Source: Mesorhabditis belari
Lineage: Eukaryota; Nematoda; Chromadorea; Rhabditida; Rhabditidae
Length of the DNA stretch: 64,000 bases
Assembly (NCBI GenBank): GCA_958450365.1
Contig: CAUEEP010000743.1
Location: 4,587,501 to 4,651,500 of the forward strand
Direction: 5' to 3'
Part shown: piece after piece, positions 1-9,721 of the stretch
Numbering within the stretch: position 1 is the first letter of the stretch
Layout of the letters: each line of letters opens with the position of its first letter
The notes under the pieces: generated by a model
What the model saw: only the letters and a program-made list of their open reading frames with translations
Told to the model about the DNA's origin: nothing
The model's database searches: none
Position numbers and translations under genes: made by a program

Positions 1-593
1 TCTCCATCACCCATTTACCACAAAATTGACCCTTAAAAGGGTTTTTCCCGAAAAAAAAACGTGCCGCAACATTTCTGCAAACGATTTACGAGCGTTTCAT
101 TCTGTCGTCGATTAGCTCCCGATTACCCATTAGAGGTAAACCAAGAAGGAAAAAAAAGCCATTTTCCGCTTTTAACCACAATTCAACCCATTCTTCAAAC
201 GCTTTATTGCACGAATCGGCGTTCTTTTCTTTTTTCTTTTTTCCCGCTTTTCAATGTGAATGTGAATGACAATGTGAATGTTTTTGGGTACGGTAGCTCA
301 ATGAGCTTACTATTAGCCTTTAAGGTCACCAAACAAGAACATATCGAAAAGTGAGCTTAAACTATTTGTCGATGAGATTAACACCCATTGAGACAGCTGG
401 CACATGACGCTTCTACACACTTTACTTGCGCAATCAAGCACTTCGATGAATAAGGGAACACCAAAAAGAGATTAGTACTAACTAGACGAGATTGACAACA
501 GTTGGAAAGTGGTAAAGTTAACAATGAAAATCGATGCTGATTTATAGAGTTTTGTTTTACAATCAGAGATGTTTTACATTGTTTTACAATCAG
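1..593. other. No gene recognised
   Basis: The short open frames here have no recognisable domain, plausible splice sites or nematode-like composition. I see only AT-rich sequence with T runs. Confidence 0.5.
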
Positions 594-688
594 CAAGTAA
601 TGCAAGCAATGCAAGTAATGCAAGCAATGCAAGTAATGCAAGCAATGCAAGCAATGCAAGCAATGCAAGCAATGCAAGCAATGCAAGC
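594..688. repeat. GCAATGCAA microsatellite
   Basis: About 95 bp of alternating CAAGCAATG and CAAGTAATG units. All frames stay open through it on both strands, which explains the Met-Gln-Ala and Leu/His/Cys-rich spurious frames there. Confidence 0.9.
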
Positions 689-718
689 ACTAAATCTAGA
701 AACAAACAATTTACACTA

Positions 719-940
719 CTGGACAATGAAATATCATAGTTGAAAAAAAGATCGTCACTTTCGCGCGTCTGTAACTCCCTTGTCTTTACCGTATTTCTAA
801 ATATTAATATTACCATTGTGTAGCGCTTGAAAAGAGCTTTCAGAAAATGTATAACACTAATAGTTTAAGCTCAAAGACAAGGGAGTTACAGACGTGCGAA
901 AGTGACGATCGTTTTTCAAATATGATATTTCATTGTCCAG
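719..940. repeat. Palindromic element (copy 1)
   Basis: The left arm (719-786) and right arm (872-940) are near-perfect reverse complements of about 68 bp around an 85-bp loop. The arms contain GATCGTCACTTTCGC and AAGGGAGTTACAGACG-type sequence. A third arm lies in direct orientation at about 1177-1270. No coding capacity, so probably a MITE. Confidence 0.8.
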
Positions 941-1176
941 TACTGTATACTTGTACTAAAATATCAAAGCTTTTTTTAAAGAATTAACCTTTAATCAATT
1001 TTAGATCATGTTGTCAATCATTTCCCGCATGATGGACACGAAATAAACAGAATTACTTTGAAAATTACAATTCTTGGATAAATGATAAAAGCTTTTAAAG
1101 TTTGTTTTACCGCCATTCCCGAGATAGGCTACTTTGCGCGAATTTTATTTGCGCAACTGGGTCATTTGCGCAAATA

Positions 1177-1270
1177 GTACTAATAGTTTAAACTCAAAGA
1201 CAAGGGAGTTACAGACGTGCGAAAGTGACGATCGTTTTTCAAATATCATATTTCATTGTTCAGTACTGTA
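1177..1270 (+). repeat. Third arm of the 719-940 palindromic element
   Basis: Nearly identical to the right arm at 858-948, including the preceding ACTAATAGTTTAA-like stretch. It is either a solo arm or the edge of a second, damaged copy. Confidence 0.8.
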
Positions 1271-1559
1271 CTTCAAAAAAAAGAAAGCAAATCCCTCAAA
1301 TAGTAACCTTTTGCAGGAATTTGAAGCTTATGCAAGTCTGAAATTCAATTCATTTCCAAGTCTAAAAGATGAAATTTATAATGTATTAAAGTTGTAAATC
1401 AAGTCTTGACCCCCTCAGTAAAGTAAATTTTGTTTACGTTTAGTGAGGGCGCGCCCTGTTTCTCTTCAAAAATATTGTCTTATCAGTTGTTGATTCAAAA
1501 ACACAATCCAGAAAGCTAAATGTTCTTTGGTATTTTTTTATTGATTATTTATTTAAATG

Positions 1560-2750
1560 CTACTCCAAACCTACCAATCGGGCATTTTCGACATATAATT
1601 TTGTACGAGTTTTAAAAAAAAAGGGTTTTCTATCTCTGTTCCTCTGGCAAACATCAAGAGCGTGTATGGGGATGATGCTTCTTCCGAAAGTACAATAAAA
1701 TCCTGGTTCCACAAATTCAGAAATGAGAACATTTCTCTCGAAGATGAAGACCTTGAAAATTCAAATATTTTCTTTAAAAAATTCGCGAAAACTCCCCGGG
1801 TTTCTTTGCGTGAATTGCGTGAATTGCGGCTGAGGTTAGATACTCTTATGTAACAGTTGAAAAAGCACCTCCTTACTGAATTGCGGCTGAGGTTGGATAC
1901 TCTTATGTAACAGTTGAAAAAGCACCTTCTTACTGAATTGCTGCTGAGGTTGGATACTCTTATGTAACAGTTGAAAAAGCACCTCCTTACTATGGTTTTA
2001 AACCGATTGGGTGCCCTATAATCGGTTTCAAATGTCAATCGATGCCCCACAACCTCACCGACTCCATGAAAGGGTAGAGATCATCAGTCGATGCCCTTCT
2101 TTTCAGATACGAGTGGAAATCTTTCTTGCCGGGAGATGAGTAGTGGATTATGACTGCAAACTTTCAGAGAAAACGACAATCGGTGGGACCTGGAGTTACA
2201 CCAGCAAAGGATGTGCTCCCACCAAAAGAAGTGCATGCTATCAGTTTGGTGGGATCTCTTAAGTGTCATTTATTTGGAGCTTCTCGATAATAAGCAGATG
2301 CTCTATTATACAGCGACCAGCTCAAGAAACTCGATGAGAAAATGAAGGAAAAGCGCCCTAAATGAAAAATGGACATTCTCCAACACGACAGTTCACATAC
2401 GACAAAGTTGATGTGCTCCACAATTCATGAGTTGAACTGGGAACTCTTCCGTCATATTCTCCTGACCTCAGTCCTACAGATTACCGTCTTTTCCTATCGA
2501 TGCAACCAGCCCTGGATAGAGAGCACTTCCAAAATGAAGAAAACCCCAAAAAGTGGCTTCAAGACTATTTGAATTTGAAATCAAAGATTTTCTATGAAAG
2601 AGAGGATTTGACGGATTGCCAATTGCCAGTAAAATGAGTGAAAGTCATCGCAAATAATGGAGACTATTTCGATTCAACTGCTCTTTTGGTTGACAATAAA
2701 TATTGTTTTGAATAGTTTGAATAGACTTAGTTTATAACCTAATAGATAGG
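1560..2750 (+). pseudogene. Decayed mariner transposase
   Basis: Reading across frames on the plus strand gives a mariner-family transposase in order: an N-terminal HTH segment near 1660-1780 (STIKSWFHKFRNEN, then SLEDEDLEN), an HNLTDSMKGR-like segment near 2045-2075, a VWWDLL segment near 2246, and the catalytic-core region near 2370-2600 with recognisable HELNWELF and DREHFQNEE-like stretches. Frame shifts and stops interrupt it repeatedly. A block of about 60 bp (AGGTTGGATACTCTTATGTA and flanks) is present three times in tandem at 1810-1990. It cannot encode an active enzyme. Pieces recur at 3495-3845 and in an intron at 5519-5588. Confidence 0.85.
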
Positions 2751-2854
2751 CACGATATTCTAATTTGGTAACTTTTTTTAAACCATTATAATCTAAACTT
2801 TGATAACTGGTGCTTAAGAATTAGCAATTTGTTTAGAATTGAGGAGCAAGAGAG

Positions 2855-2893
2855 ACTTCCGTTCTTCTTCTGCTTCTTCTTCCTCCTCTTCCA

Positions 2894-2924
<31 letters not shown>

Positions 2925-3098
2925 CTCTTGTTCTCCTTCTTCTTCTTCTTCTTCCTCTTCCGCTTCTTCTTCTTCCTCTTCTTCCTCTTGTTCTCCTTCT
3001 TCTTCTTCTTCTTCCTCTTCCGCTTCTTCTTCTTCCTCTTCTTCCTCTTGTTCTCCTTCTTCTTCTTCTTGTTCTTCTTCTTCTTTCTCTTCTTCTTT
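2855..3098 (+). repeat. Polypyrimidine TTC/TCC tract with 60-bp higher-order period
   Basis: About 240 bp of almost pure pyrimidine. Two consecutive 60-base blocks (2941-3000 and 3001-3060) are essentially identical, so a TTC-type microsatellite has been amplified into a 60-bp tandem unit. Frames are open on both strands (poly-Ser or Phe on plus, Lys/Arg/Glu on minus) but this is a compositional artefact. Confidence 0.9.
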
Positions 3099-3494
3099 CC
3101 AATCAACCTGTTCTCTATTCTCTTCTTTACCCTTCCACCTGTCCTCCTTTAAGCTCTAATTGCGCTCAAAAAAATAGAAGAGAAAAGCCGAGAAAAATAG
3201 GAAAGCAAAAGCCGACAAACGACTAATCGACTGTTCGGCTTTCCCTTGAACTCACATTGGTTCAAAAATTAAAGACAACAAACATAAGGATTTAAGGGAA
3301 AACAAGGAAGTTGCTTAAAAAAATGTTCCCAAACTGTGTTTCTAAAACTACCGTAATCCTTGTTCTAGTTTTTATTCAATGTACTTTTATATGTTTTCTC
3401 ACATAAATTCGAGTCAAGATTGGTAGTTTCTGAAAGTTGAAACGTTTTAGGACTTAGTGTCGTGGTACTTAGTGAGGAAAACTATCTGGTCATT
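3099..3494. other. No gene recognised
   Basis: AT-rich unique-looking sequence between the pyrimidine tract and the mariner fragments. No coding signal seen. Confidence 0.5.
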
Positions 3495-3845
3495 AAACAT
3501 GCCCCACAACCTCACCGACTCCATGAAAGGGTAGAGATCATCAGTCGATGCCCTTCTTTTCAGATACGAAAGGAAATCTTTCTTGCCGGGAGATGAGTAG
3601 TGGATTATTACTGAATTGCTGCTGAGGTTGGATACTCTTATGTAACAGTTGAAAAAGCACCTCCTTACTATGGTTTTAAACCGATTGGGTGCCCCATAAT
3701 CGGTTTAAAATGCCAATCGATGCCCCACAACCTCACCGACTCCATGAAAGGGTAGAGATCATCAGTTGATGCCCTTCTTTTCAGATACGAGAGGAAATCT
3801 TTCTTGCCGGGAGATGAGTAGTGGATTATGACTGCAAACTTTCAC
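3495..3845 (+). mobile_element. Rearranged mariner fragments
   Basis: Holds two further copies of the mariner segment first seen at 2044-2160 (starting near 3500 and 3722), separated by one copy of the block that is tandemly repeated at 1810-1990. Local duplication happened after the transposon had decayed. Confidence 0.8.
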
Positions 3846-4360
3846 TGAGAATGAATCAAAAATGATGATTTTTTTAGTTCAAAAGAGTTTCCTTTTTCTT
3901 ACTATCAAATTGATAGAAATAATGGCCAAAGGCAAATCTCTCATTTCCTCCATTTGAATCAAACAAAACTTTTCTTATCAGTGGCCGGCCAAAAACGATA
4001 ACAGCCATTATAAAATCAAACCAACACAACCGTTCACTCCATTTTCGTCAACGAAAACAATCATTTTAAAAAAAAAAATCTATTATTCTATCTAAAATCT
4101 ATTCGAAATTTTTTGACCTTGAATCCTTTAGATTTTCTGGTAATTGAGGAGTTAAGAGGAGTTAAGAGAGGATTAGATTCTTTAGATTAGAGGAATTCTC
4201 TTTAGATCTTTAGAATCTTTAGATTTAGATTAGAAAAAATTCTTTTCTCCTAGAATTAGGTCAGATGAAATTTGGAGAACTTTACAAAACTTTACAAAAC
4301 TTTACTCGTTTATTCATTCTCACAAAAATAATCTTATATTATAGAAAATGATTACAGAAA
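3846..4360. other. Upstream region of the GNPDA gene
   Basis: AT-rich, with a GAGGAGTTAAGAGGAGTTAAG direct repeat near 4146-4168. The start codon at 4361 follows TTACAGAAA, so a trans-splice acceptor at ACAG is possible. Confidence 0.4.
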
Positions 4361-6911
4361 ATGAAGCTAATTATTGAAGAGAGTGGAGAGGCGGTGGCTG
4401 AGTTTGCAGCGCGTTATGTGGCTCGACGAATTCGTCAATTCTCACCGAATCCTGAGAAACTTTTCGTTCTTGGACTGCCAACGGGTTTGATTTCAAAAGA
4501 ATATTATATTTTTTGATATTTTAATACCGTAAATACTATAATAGTACCCCCACCGCCCTCGTACAGTCGCGTAGTCGCAAAAGTTTTTTAGTATTTCATT
4601 TTTTTCAAAGCGCCCGTACTTTCAACAAATGCGTCTTTGGTATCAAAAAATAGCTGAAATTCAGGGCTATTTTTTGATATCTAAGTGCGCATTGTAGCAT
4701 AAACCAGTGTCGAGAAAAACTCGTTCAAAGCTAGACTACGCAATACTCCGCACCGTCATTATGGGGATGGGGTACCTCGTACAGTCGCGTAGTCGCAAAA
4801 GTTTTTTAGTATTTCATTTTTTTTCAAAGCGCCCGTACTTTCAACAAATGCGTATTTGATATCAAAAAATAGCTGAAATTCAGGGCTATTTTTTGATATC
4901 TAAGCGCGCATTGTATCATAAACCAGTGTCGAGAAAAACTCGTTCAAAGCTCGACTACACAACACTCCGCACCGTCATTATGGGGGTGCGGGTACTATTA
5001 CAGTATTTACGGTATGTTTTATTTCTTCTTTTACAGGGTCAACTCCTTTGGGAATGTACAAGAAATTGATCGAATTGCATAAGAAAGGTTTTGTCTCGTT
5101 TCGTTTCGTCAAAACGTTCAACATGGATGAGTACGTTGGTGAGAATGTTCTTTTTAAACCTTTATAATCTTTTCTTTTAGCTTTTAATCATTTTTTTTTT
5201 AATTCTAGGCCTTCCTCGCGATCATCCAGAGAGTTATCACTCGTTTATGTTTCAAAATTTCTTCCGTCATATTGATATTGATCCAAATAATGTAAATATT
5301 CTTGATGGAAATGCTGAGGATTTAGAAAAGGTTGAGAAATTCGAAAGCAATAAATCTAGCAATAAACTTCAATTAGGAATGCGCTGAATATGAGCGAAAG
5401 ATTGAAGAAGCCGGTGGGGTTGAGTTGTTTGTTGGAGGTAGGGGCTACAGTTTATACAAATAGAATACTAGCAATTAGAAGGAGAAGAAGAGGAAGGAAG
5501 GACGAGGGGGTAACTTTGAGGACGATATTTATTGACAACCAAAAGAGCAGTTGAATCGAAATAGTCTCCATTATTTGCGATGACTTCTTGTTCTTCTCCT
5601 TCTTCTTCCTCTTCTTATCCTTCTAGAAGGAGAAGAAGAGGAAAGATTCTCTTTCTATATCTGCATAAAAATATTTAGGTATTGGCCCTGATGGTCATGT
5701 GGCGTTTAACGAGCCGGGCTCATCGCTTGCCTCTCGAACGCGGATCAAAACGTTAAACGCCGACACGATTCAAGTAAACAAAAATCTTATAAAAGATTTC
5801 CATTAGAAATAGAATTTTAAGTAAGAGTAAGGGATAAGGTTCTACCCTGGCGGCTAGCTGACACGTCTTGGTGTAGCTCATTGCTAGAGCGGTCCCATGG
5901 TAAGCGAGAGGTCACGGGCCCGGATCGTGTTTTTTTTAAGGATCAAGCCAAAGCATTTACTTTTGTATAACTTGCGTTCGACAAAAGTAAGCATTAAAAT
6001 TCTCAGGCCAATGCTCGCTTTTTCGAAAACGATCTCTCAAAAGTGCCCACGCAAGCATTGACGGTCGGTGTGCAGACGGTAATGGACGCAAAAGAGGTAA
6101 CAGATCAGTTTATTGAAATGAAAAAGCTGATAGTTGGATAGAATAATTGAATATCAGCTTGAATTTTGAATATCAGCTAATAAATTTCAGGTTGTGATAT
6201 TGATCACTGGTGCTCACAAGGCATTAGCTTTGCATAAAGCGATTGAAGAAGGCGTCTCGCATATGTGGACTGTTTCCGCTTTTCAAGTCAGTCAGCTATT
6301 AAGCCATTTATGATAAAGAAACTAGAGTAATTTAACTTGGATTAGCTATGAATAGATACCGTAAATACTGCAATAGTACCCCACCCCCCTCGTACAGTCG
6401 CGTAGTCGCAAAATTTTTTTCAAAGCACCCGTACTTTAAAAAAATGCGTCTTTGGTATCAAAAAATAGCCCTGAATTTCAACTATTTTTTGATACCTAAG
6501 CGCGCATTGTATCATAAACCAGTGTCGAGAAAAACTCGTTCAAAGCTAGACTACGCAACACTCCGCACCGTCATTATGGGGATGGGGTACTATTACAGTA
6601 CTATTACCGTATTTACGGTATATAATTTGTAAGATAGATAGTTAAGACAATAGATTAGAATACTTTTAAATAAAGTTTAAGCAATTTTTTTTCCTACCCT
6701 TTCTGATGTAAGCCTTGAAATCGAGTTTGTCAGAAATGGTAGATTTACTTGAGCTCAAAGTACATCACAGAATAAGATTTAAAAGCTTTTTCCTTAGATG
6801 CACCCACTGGTGACTTTCATCGCTGATGAGGATGCCACTTTGGAGTTGAAAGTGAAAACGGTGAAGTACTTCAAAGGTCTAATGGCGCATCACAAAAAGT
6901 TGATTGAATGA
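4361..6911 (+). CDS. GNPDA: Glucosamine-6-phosphate deaminase/isomerase
   Basis: Converts glucosamine-6-phosphate to fructose-6-phosphate plus ammonia in amino-sugar catabolism; expected to be cytosolic. Eight exons (4361-4484, 5037-5138, 5209-5330, 5377-5437, 5679-5773, 6007-6096, 6191-6286, 6798-6911) give 267 residues, the usual length for the NagB family. Family landmarks are all present in order: LPTGSTPLG phosphate-binding loop, FNMDEYVGL containing the general-base aspartate, [18 protein letters not shown] with the catalytic Asp-His-Glu set, and [11 protein letters not shown] near the C-terminus. The ATG at 4361 begins [17 protein letters not shown], matching the family N-terminus. Introns 1 and 7 carry palindromic elements, intron 4 a mariner fragment, and intron 5 a tRNA-like SINE, so the introns have grown by insertion while the exons look intact. 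Confidence 0.97.
4525..5014. mobile_element. Palindromic MITE family A, compound copy in GNPDA intron 1
   Basis: Ends in TACCGTAAATACT and AGTATTTACGGTA, near-perfect terminal inverted repeats. Inside, a unit containing CGTACAGT, ATCAAAAAATAGC and CCGTCATTATGG occurs twice in direct order, so this is a tandem compound copy. Related copies: 6357-6620, 19534-19802, 34656-35117. Confidence 0.9.
5519..5588 (-). mobile_element. Mariner 3' end fragment in GNPDA intron 4
   Basis: The segment with ATTATTTGCGATGACTT is the reverse complement of the mariner pseudogene 3' region at about 2640-2705. It sits between two GGAGAAGAAGAGGAA-type purine tracts. Confidence 0.85.
5848..5935 (+). repeat. tRNA-like SINE fragment
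   Basis: Contains GTGTAGCTCATTGCTAGAGC, a tRNA D-arm/A-box, then a degraded anticodon arm ending GGTAAGCGAGAGG and a weak B-box. The upstream head CTGGCGGC and several internal stretches match the minus-strand copy at 41459-41555. Family membership rather than a working tRNA is indicated because the acceptor stem does not pair. Confidence 0.7.
6357..6620. mobile_element. Palindromic MITE family A in GNPDA intron 7
   Basis: Single copy with TACCGTAAATACT / GTATTTACGGTA ends and the internal ATCAAAAAATAGCC palindrome. It creates a spurious 94-residue frame. Confidence 0.9.
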
Positions 6912-7903
6912 TGATACCAGACTAGTGTAATATCTTTTTATATCTTTCATATCTTTCAAATCTTCTGCAATTCTTCCTTCTGATGATAATCTTCAGCTTT
7001 ATTCAAATCTGTATTGGAATAATAAAGAAAAAGAATTGATTTCAATGATATACAGTGAATATTGAAAATAAAAGAAAGAAAAGGAAGAAAAGGAAGAAAA
7101 GAAAGAAAAGAAAGAAAAGGAAGAAAAGAAAGAAAAGGAAGAAAAGGAAGAAAGGAAAGAAAGAAAAGAAAAGATAACGATATAAAAGCTATTGAGATCA
7201 ATAAAAGATAAAAATTGATATAGAAAATAGCTAATTATAAGCAAATGAGGTTACTAATTTCAATTTTTTTCTCTAGTCTCTTGAATTTAAGGCCTAGCTA
7301 AAGCTAAATGTTCTAAAGAGAAAGATTAAAAATATGCATAGTGAATATCATAGCTCGAAATGATAGAATACGATTAGATTCTTACAGATTAAGAGTTTTA
7401 GTTTAAGTTATCTATAACTAAAACACTTAAAGTTATCAAATAATTTTTAAAAAAATAGTATTTGAATGAATCTAACCGAATTGTTTCATCAAAACCGGAA
7501 GTAAAAAAGAAGAAATATTTTGTATGTACATAAAGCTTTTAAAGAGAGGTTAGAATCTGATAAAAAAAAAAAGAAAACAAAGAAAAGAATAAAGAAAAAT
7601 AAAGATAAAGAAAGATAAAGAAAGATAAAGAAAGATAAAAAAAAGATAAAGAAAGATTCTAAGAGATTTGGGAAGGGTTTTGAGAAGAGAAATTGATGAT
7701 TAAGATACTTTTGTAATGTAAAGTTACGCCTCTTTGATAAATGCACTTTCTAAAGGCACGTGAAAGATCGTAATCTAATGTAAACTGATTTATTTAATAG
7801 CTTTCAAAATGTCTTTTTGAAGTTAAAGAACACTTTACTTGATTACGAGAACTTTCAAAAATTAATGCTTTTTAGAAAATGCATGAATTCAATGGAAAAC
7901 AAA
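6912..7903. repeat. Intergenic, purine-rich microsatellites
   Basis: Downstream of GNPDA. Holds AAGGAAGAAAAG-type repeats at about 7062-7172 and GATAAAGAAA repeats at about 7562-7652. An AATAAAGAAA stretch near 7019 may be the GNPDA polyadenylation region. No gene seen. Confidence 0.6.
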
Positions 7904-8367
7904 GGAGTGGAACGAATGCGACCTTTTTTTTGCGCACCTTGCCCATTAGCGCACCTTTTTTCACGTTTTAAAAAAGCTCTAAAAAGCTAATATTAACCAA
8001 TTTTTATTCCAAAAGTTGTTTTTCTAGGTAATTTTAGGGCGTAGAATCGAAATTTTGACATATCAGAGCTTGTGGAAACAAACGGACGGAGTTATACAAA
8101 GAGAAAAATCAACAATTTTCTGTAATTTGATCTAGCCGTTTTGTCTTTCAAATTGGTTCCACATGCTTCGTTATGTCAAAATTTCGATTCTACGCCCTAA
8201 AATTACCTAGAAAAACAACATTTGGAATAGAAATTGGTTAATATTTAATATTAGCTTTTTAGAGCTTTTTTAAAACGCGAAAAAAGGTGCGCTAATGGGC
8301 ATGGTGCGGAAAAAAAGGTGCGCAAATGTCCGGGTGCGCAAAAAAAAGGTCGCATTCGTCCCACTCC
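7904..8367. mobile_element. Large palindromic element family B, copy 1
   Basis: About 460 bp, a long inverted repeat starting GGAGTGGAACGAATGCGACC and ending GGTCGCATTCGTCCCACTCC. Arms include TGCGCACCTT, GGTAATTTTAGGGCGTAG and ATCGAAATTTTGACAT with a short centre near 8080-8130. Relatives at 17190-17411 (half) and 39691-40099. Confidence 0.9.
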
Positions 8368-8893
8368 CGAAAACAATTTAGTGGCTAGTCTTTTCTTTCA
8401 TTAAAACACTACTATTAGGCTAAAAAGTATTCACACATTCACCTGAATATCTTCTATTCTATTGATGACTTTAAAGATATTCAGTTAAAGTAAAAAAAAC
8501 TGCCTTTATTGTATGTTTTAAAATCAGGCAAAAATAAGGGACCCGTTGCAAGAGAGCGACTTTTCGGCTTAGCTTAAATTTAAAGTTCGAACTATTAAAG
8601 GTTTAGATTCAAGAAATAAAGGTCAAGAACAGCAAATTCAGGCACAGAGAATTAAAATCGATTTAAATCAGTAACAGAAAATTCATAAATTGTCCGGGAT
8701 TTGATCGGTGGTTGAACGAATCTCGTAATCAATCTCGATGGCAAGTTGTCGTTGTCGAATTTCCGAACGAAAACCTTTCTCTGAAAGTTCTTTGTGAAAT
8801 CGTTAGATATTTCTAAATCTAGATTTTTCATTCTATTGGAGATAGAGAAGTAATGGCAAGTTGATTCAAAATCTACTGTATAAAAGAATCTAC

Positions 8894-8938
<45 letters not shown>

Positions 8939-8968
8939 ATGTCTGTCTGTCTGTCTGTCTGGCTGTCT
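8894..8968. repeat. (GTCT)n microsatellite
   Basis: About 18 tetranucleotide units with two single-base interruptions. Confidence 0.95.
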
Positions 8969-9084
8969 ATACAAGCATTTTCTCGGCCATGTTTTAACCA
9001 ATAAAGCTAAAACTTCTTTAGAAAACCTGAGAATCTATTGTAGTTTTTCTTTTATAAAAATTTTAAAGAATCAAAGTTGGATGA

Positions 9085-9162
9085 AGCACCCGGGAAGCGA
9101 ACCCAGGTCGTGTGGGTCGTAGACAAGCGCCCTCCCTACTGGGCCACAGTGACAAGAAACAA
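9085..9162 (-). repeat. tRNA-like SINE / tRNA pseudogene
   Basis: On the minus strand: D-arm-like GGCCCAGTAGGGAGGGC and a well-paired T-arm with the B-box GGGTTCGCTTCCC. The acceptor stem does not pair, so a functional tRNA is unlikely. Confidence 0.6.
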
Positions 9163-9334
9163 GACTCAAAACTAAGCCAAAAATACAGAGAGAAATCTAC
9201 CTAAAAGATTTTTCGACTGGTATTCAATAAAAATCGATTAGTAGAGAAATTTACAACTAGTTGAAGAACTGTGGCAGCTATTGGCTTGGCAGCTTACGAG
9301 AGAATGGTCTCAACCCAAAGTTGGGATACAAAAA

Positions 9335-9415
9335 AGGTTCAGGCAGGATTCGAACCCCCGACCGCTAGACCCAGAGGCCACTGCTCTATCGACTACACTA
9401 CAGAGTGACATCGAC
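9335..9415 (-). repeat. tRNA-like SINE / tRNA pseudogene
   Basis: Minus strand shows TAGTGTAGTCGATAGAGC (A-box-like) and GGGGGTTCGAATCCTGCC (B-box). It shares the leading TGTCACT head with the 9085-9162 copy but has a different anticodon arm. Confidence 0.6.
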
Positions 9416-9721
9416 TTACTTTAAGGAAGCCCTTCTAACCTTAAAACCCCCTAAAGGAGTACCAAGGACCAATGACATTTTCTGTTTTGTTGAAAAACTT
9501 TAAAATTAAATATCTCGGGATCCAGGTCGAGTTAGGAGCTAACTCTTGCAGCTTATGAATCTGCGCTGTCGATTCGATAAGGTTTACTTGATCGATTCCG
9601 GTTTACTCGATCGATTCGGATCGATTCCGAACTTTGAGTTGAGAATATTCCCTCGTTAACTTTATCCGGCAGTAGCTTTATCCACAAGTAATAATTCATA
9701 ATAAGATCTTTTTTTTTTCTT

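Noticed and set aside
8894..8968. CRISPR-like array
   Set aside because: Simple GTCT microsatellite without spacers; the organism is a eukaryote.
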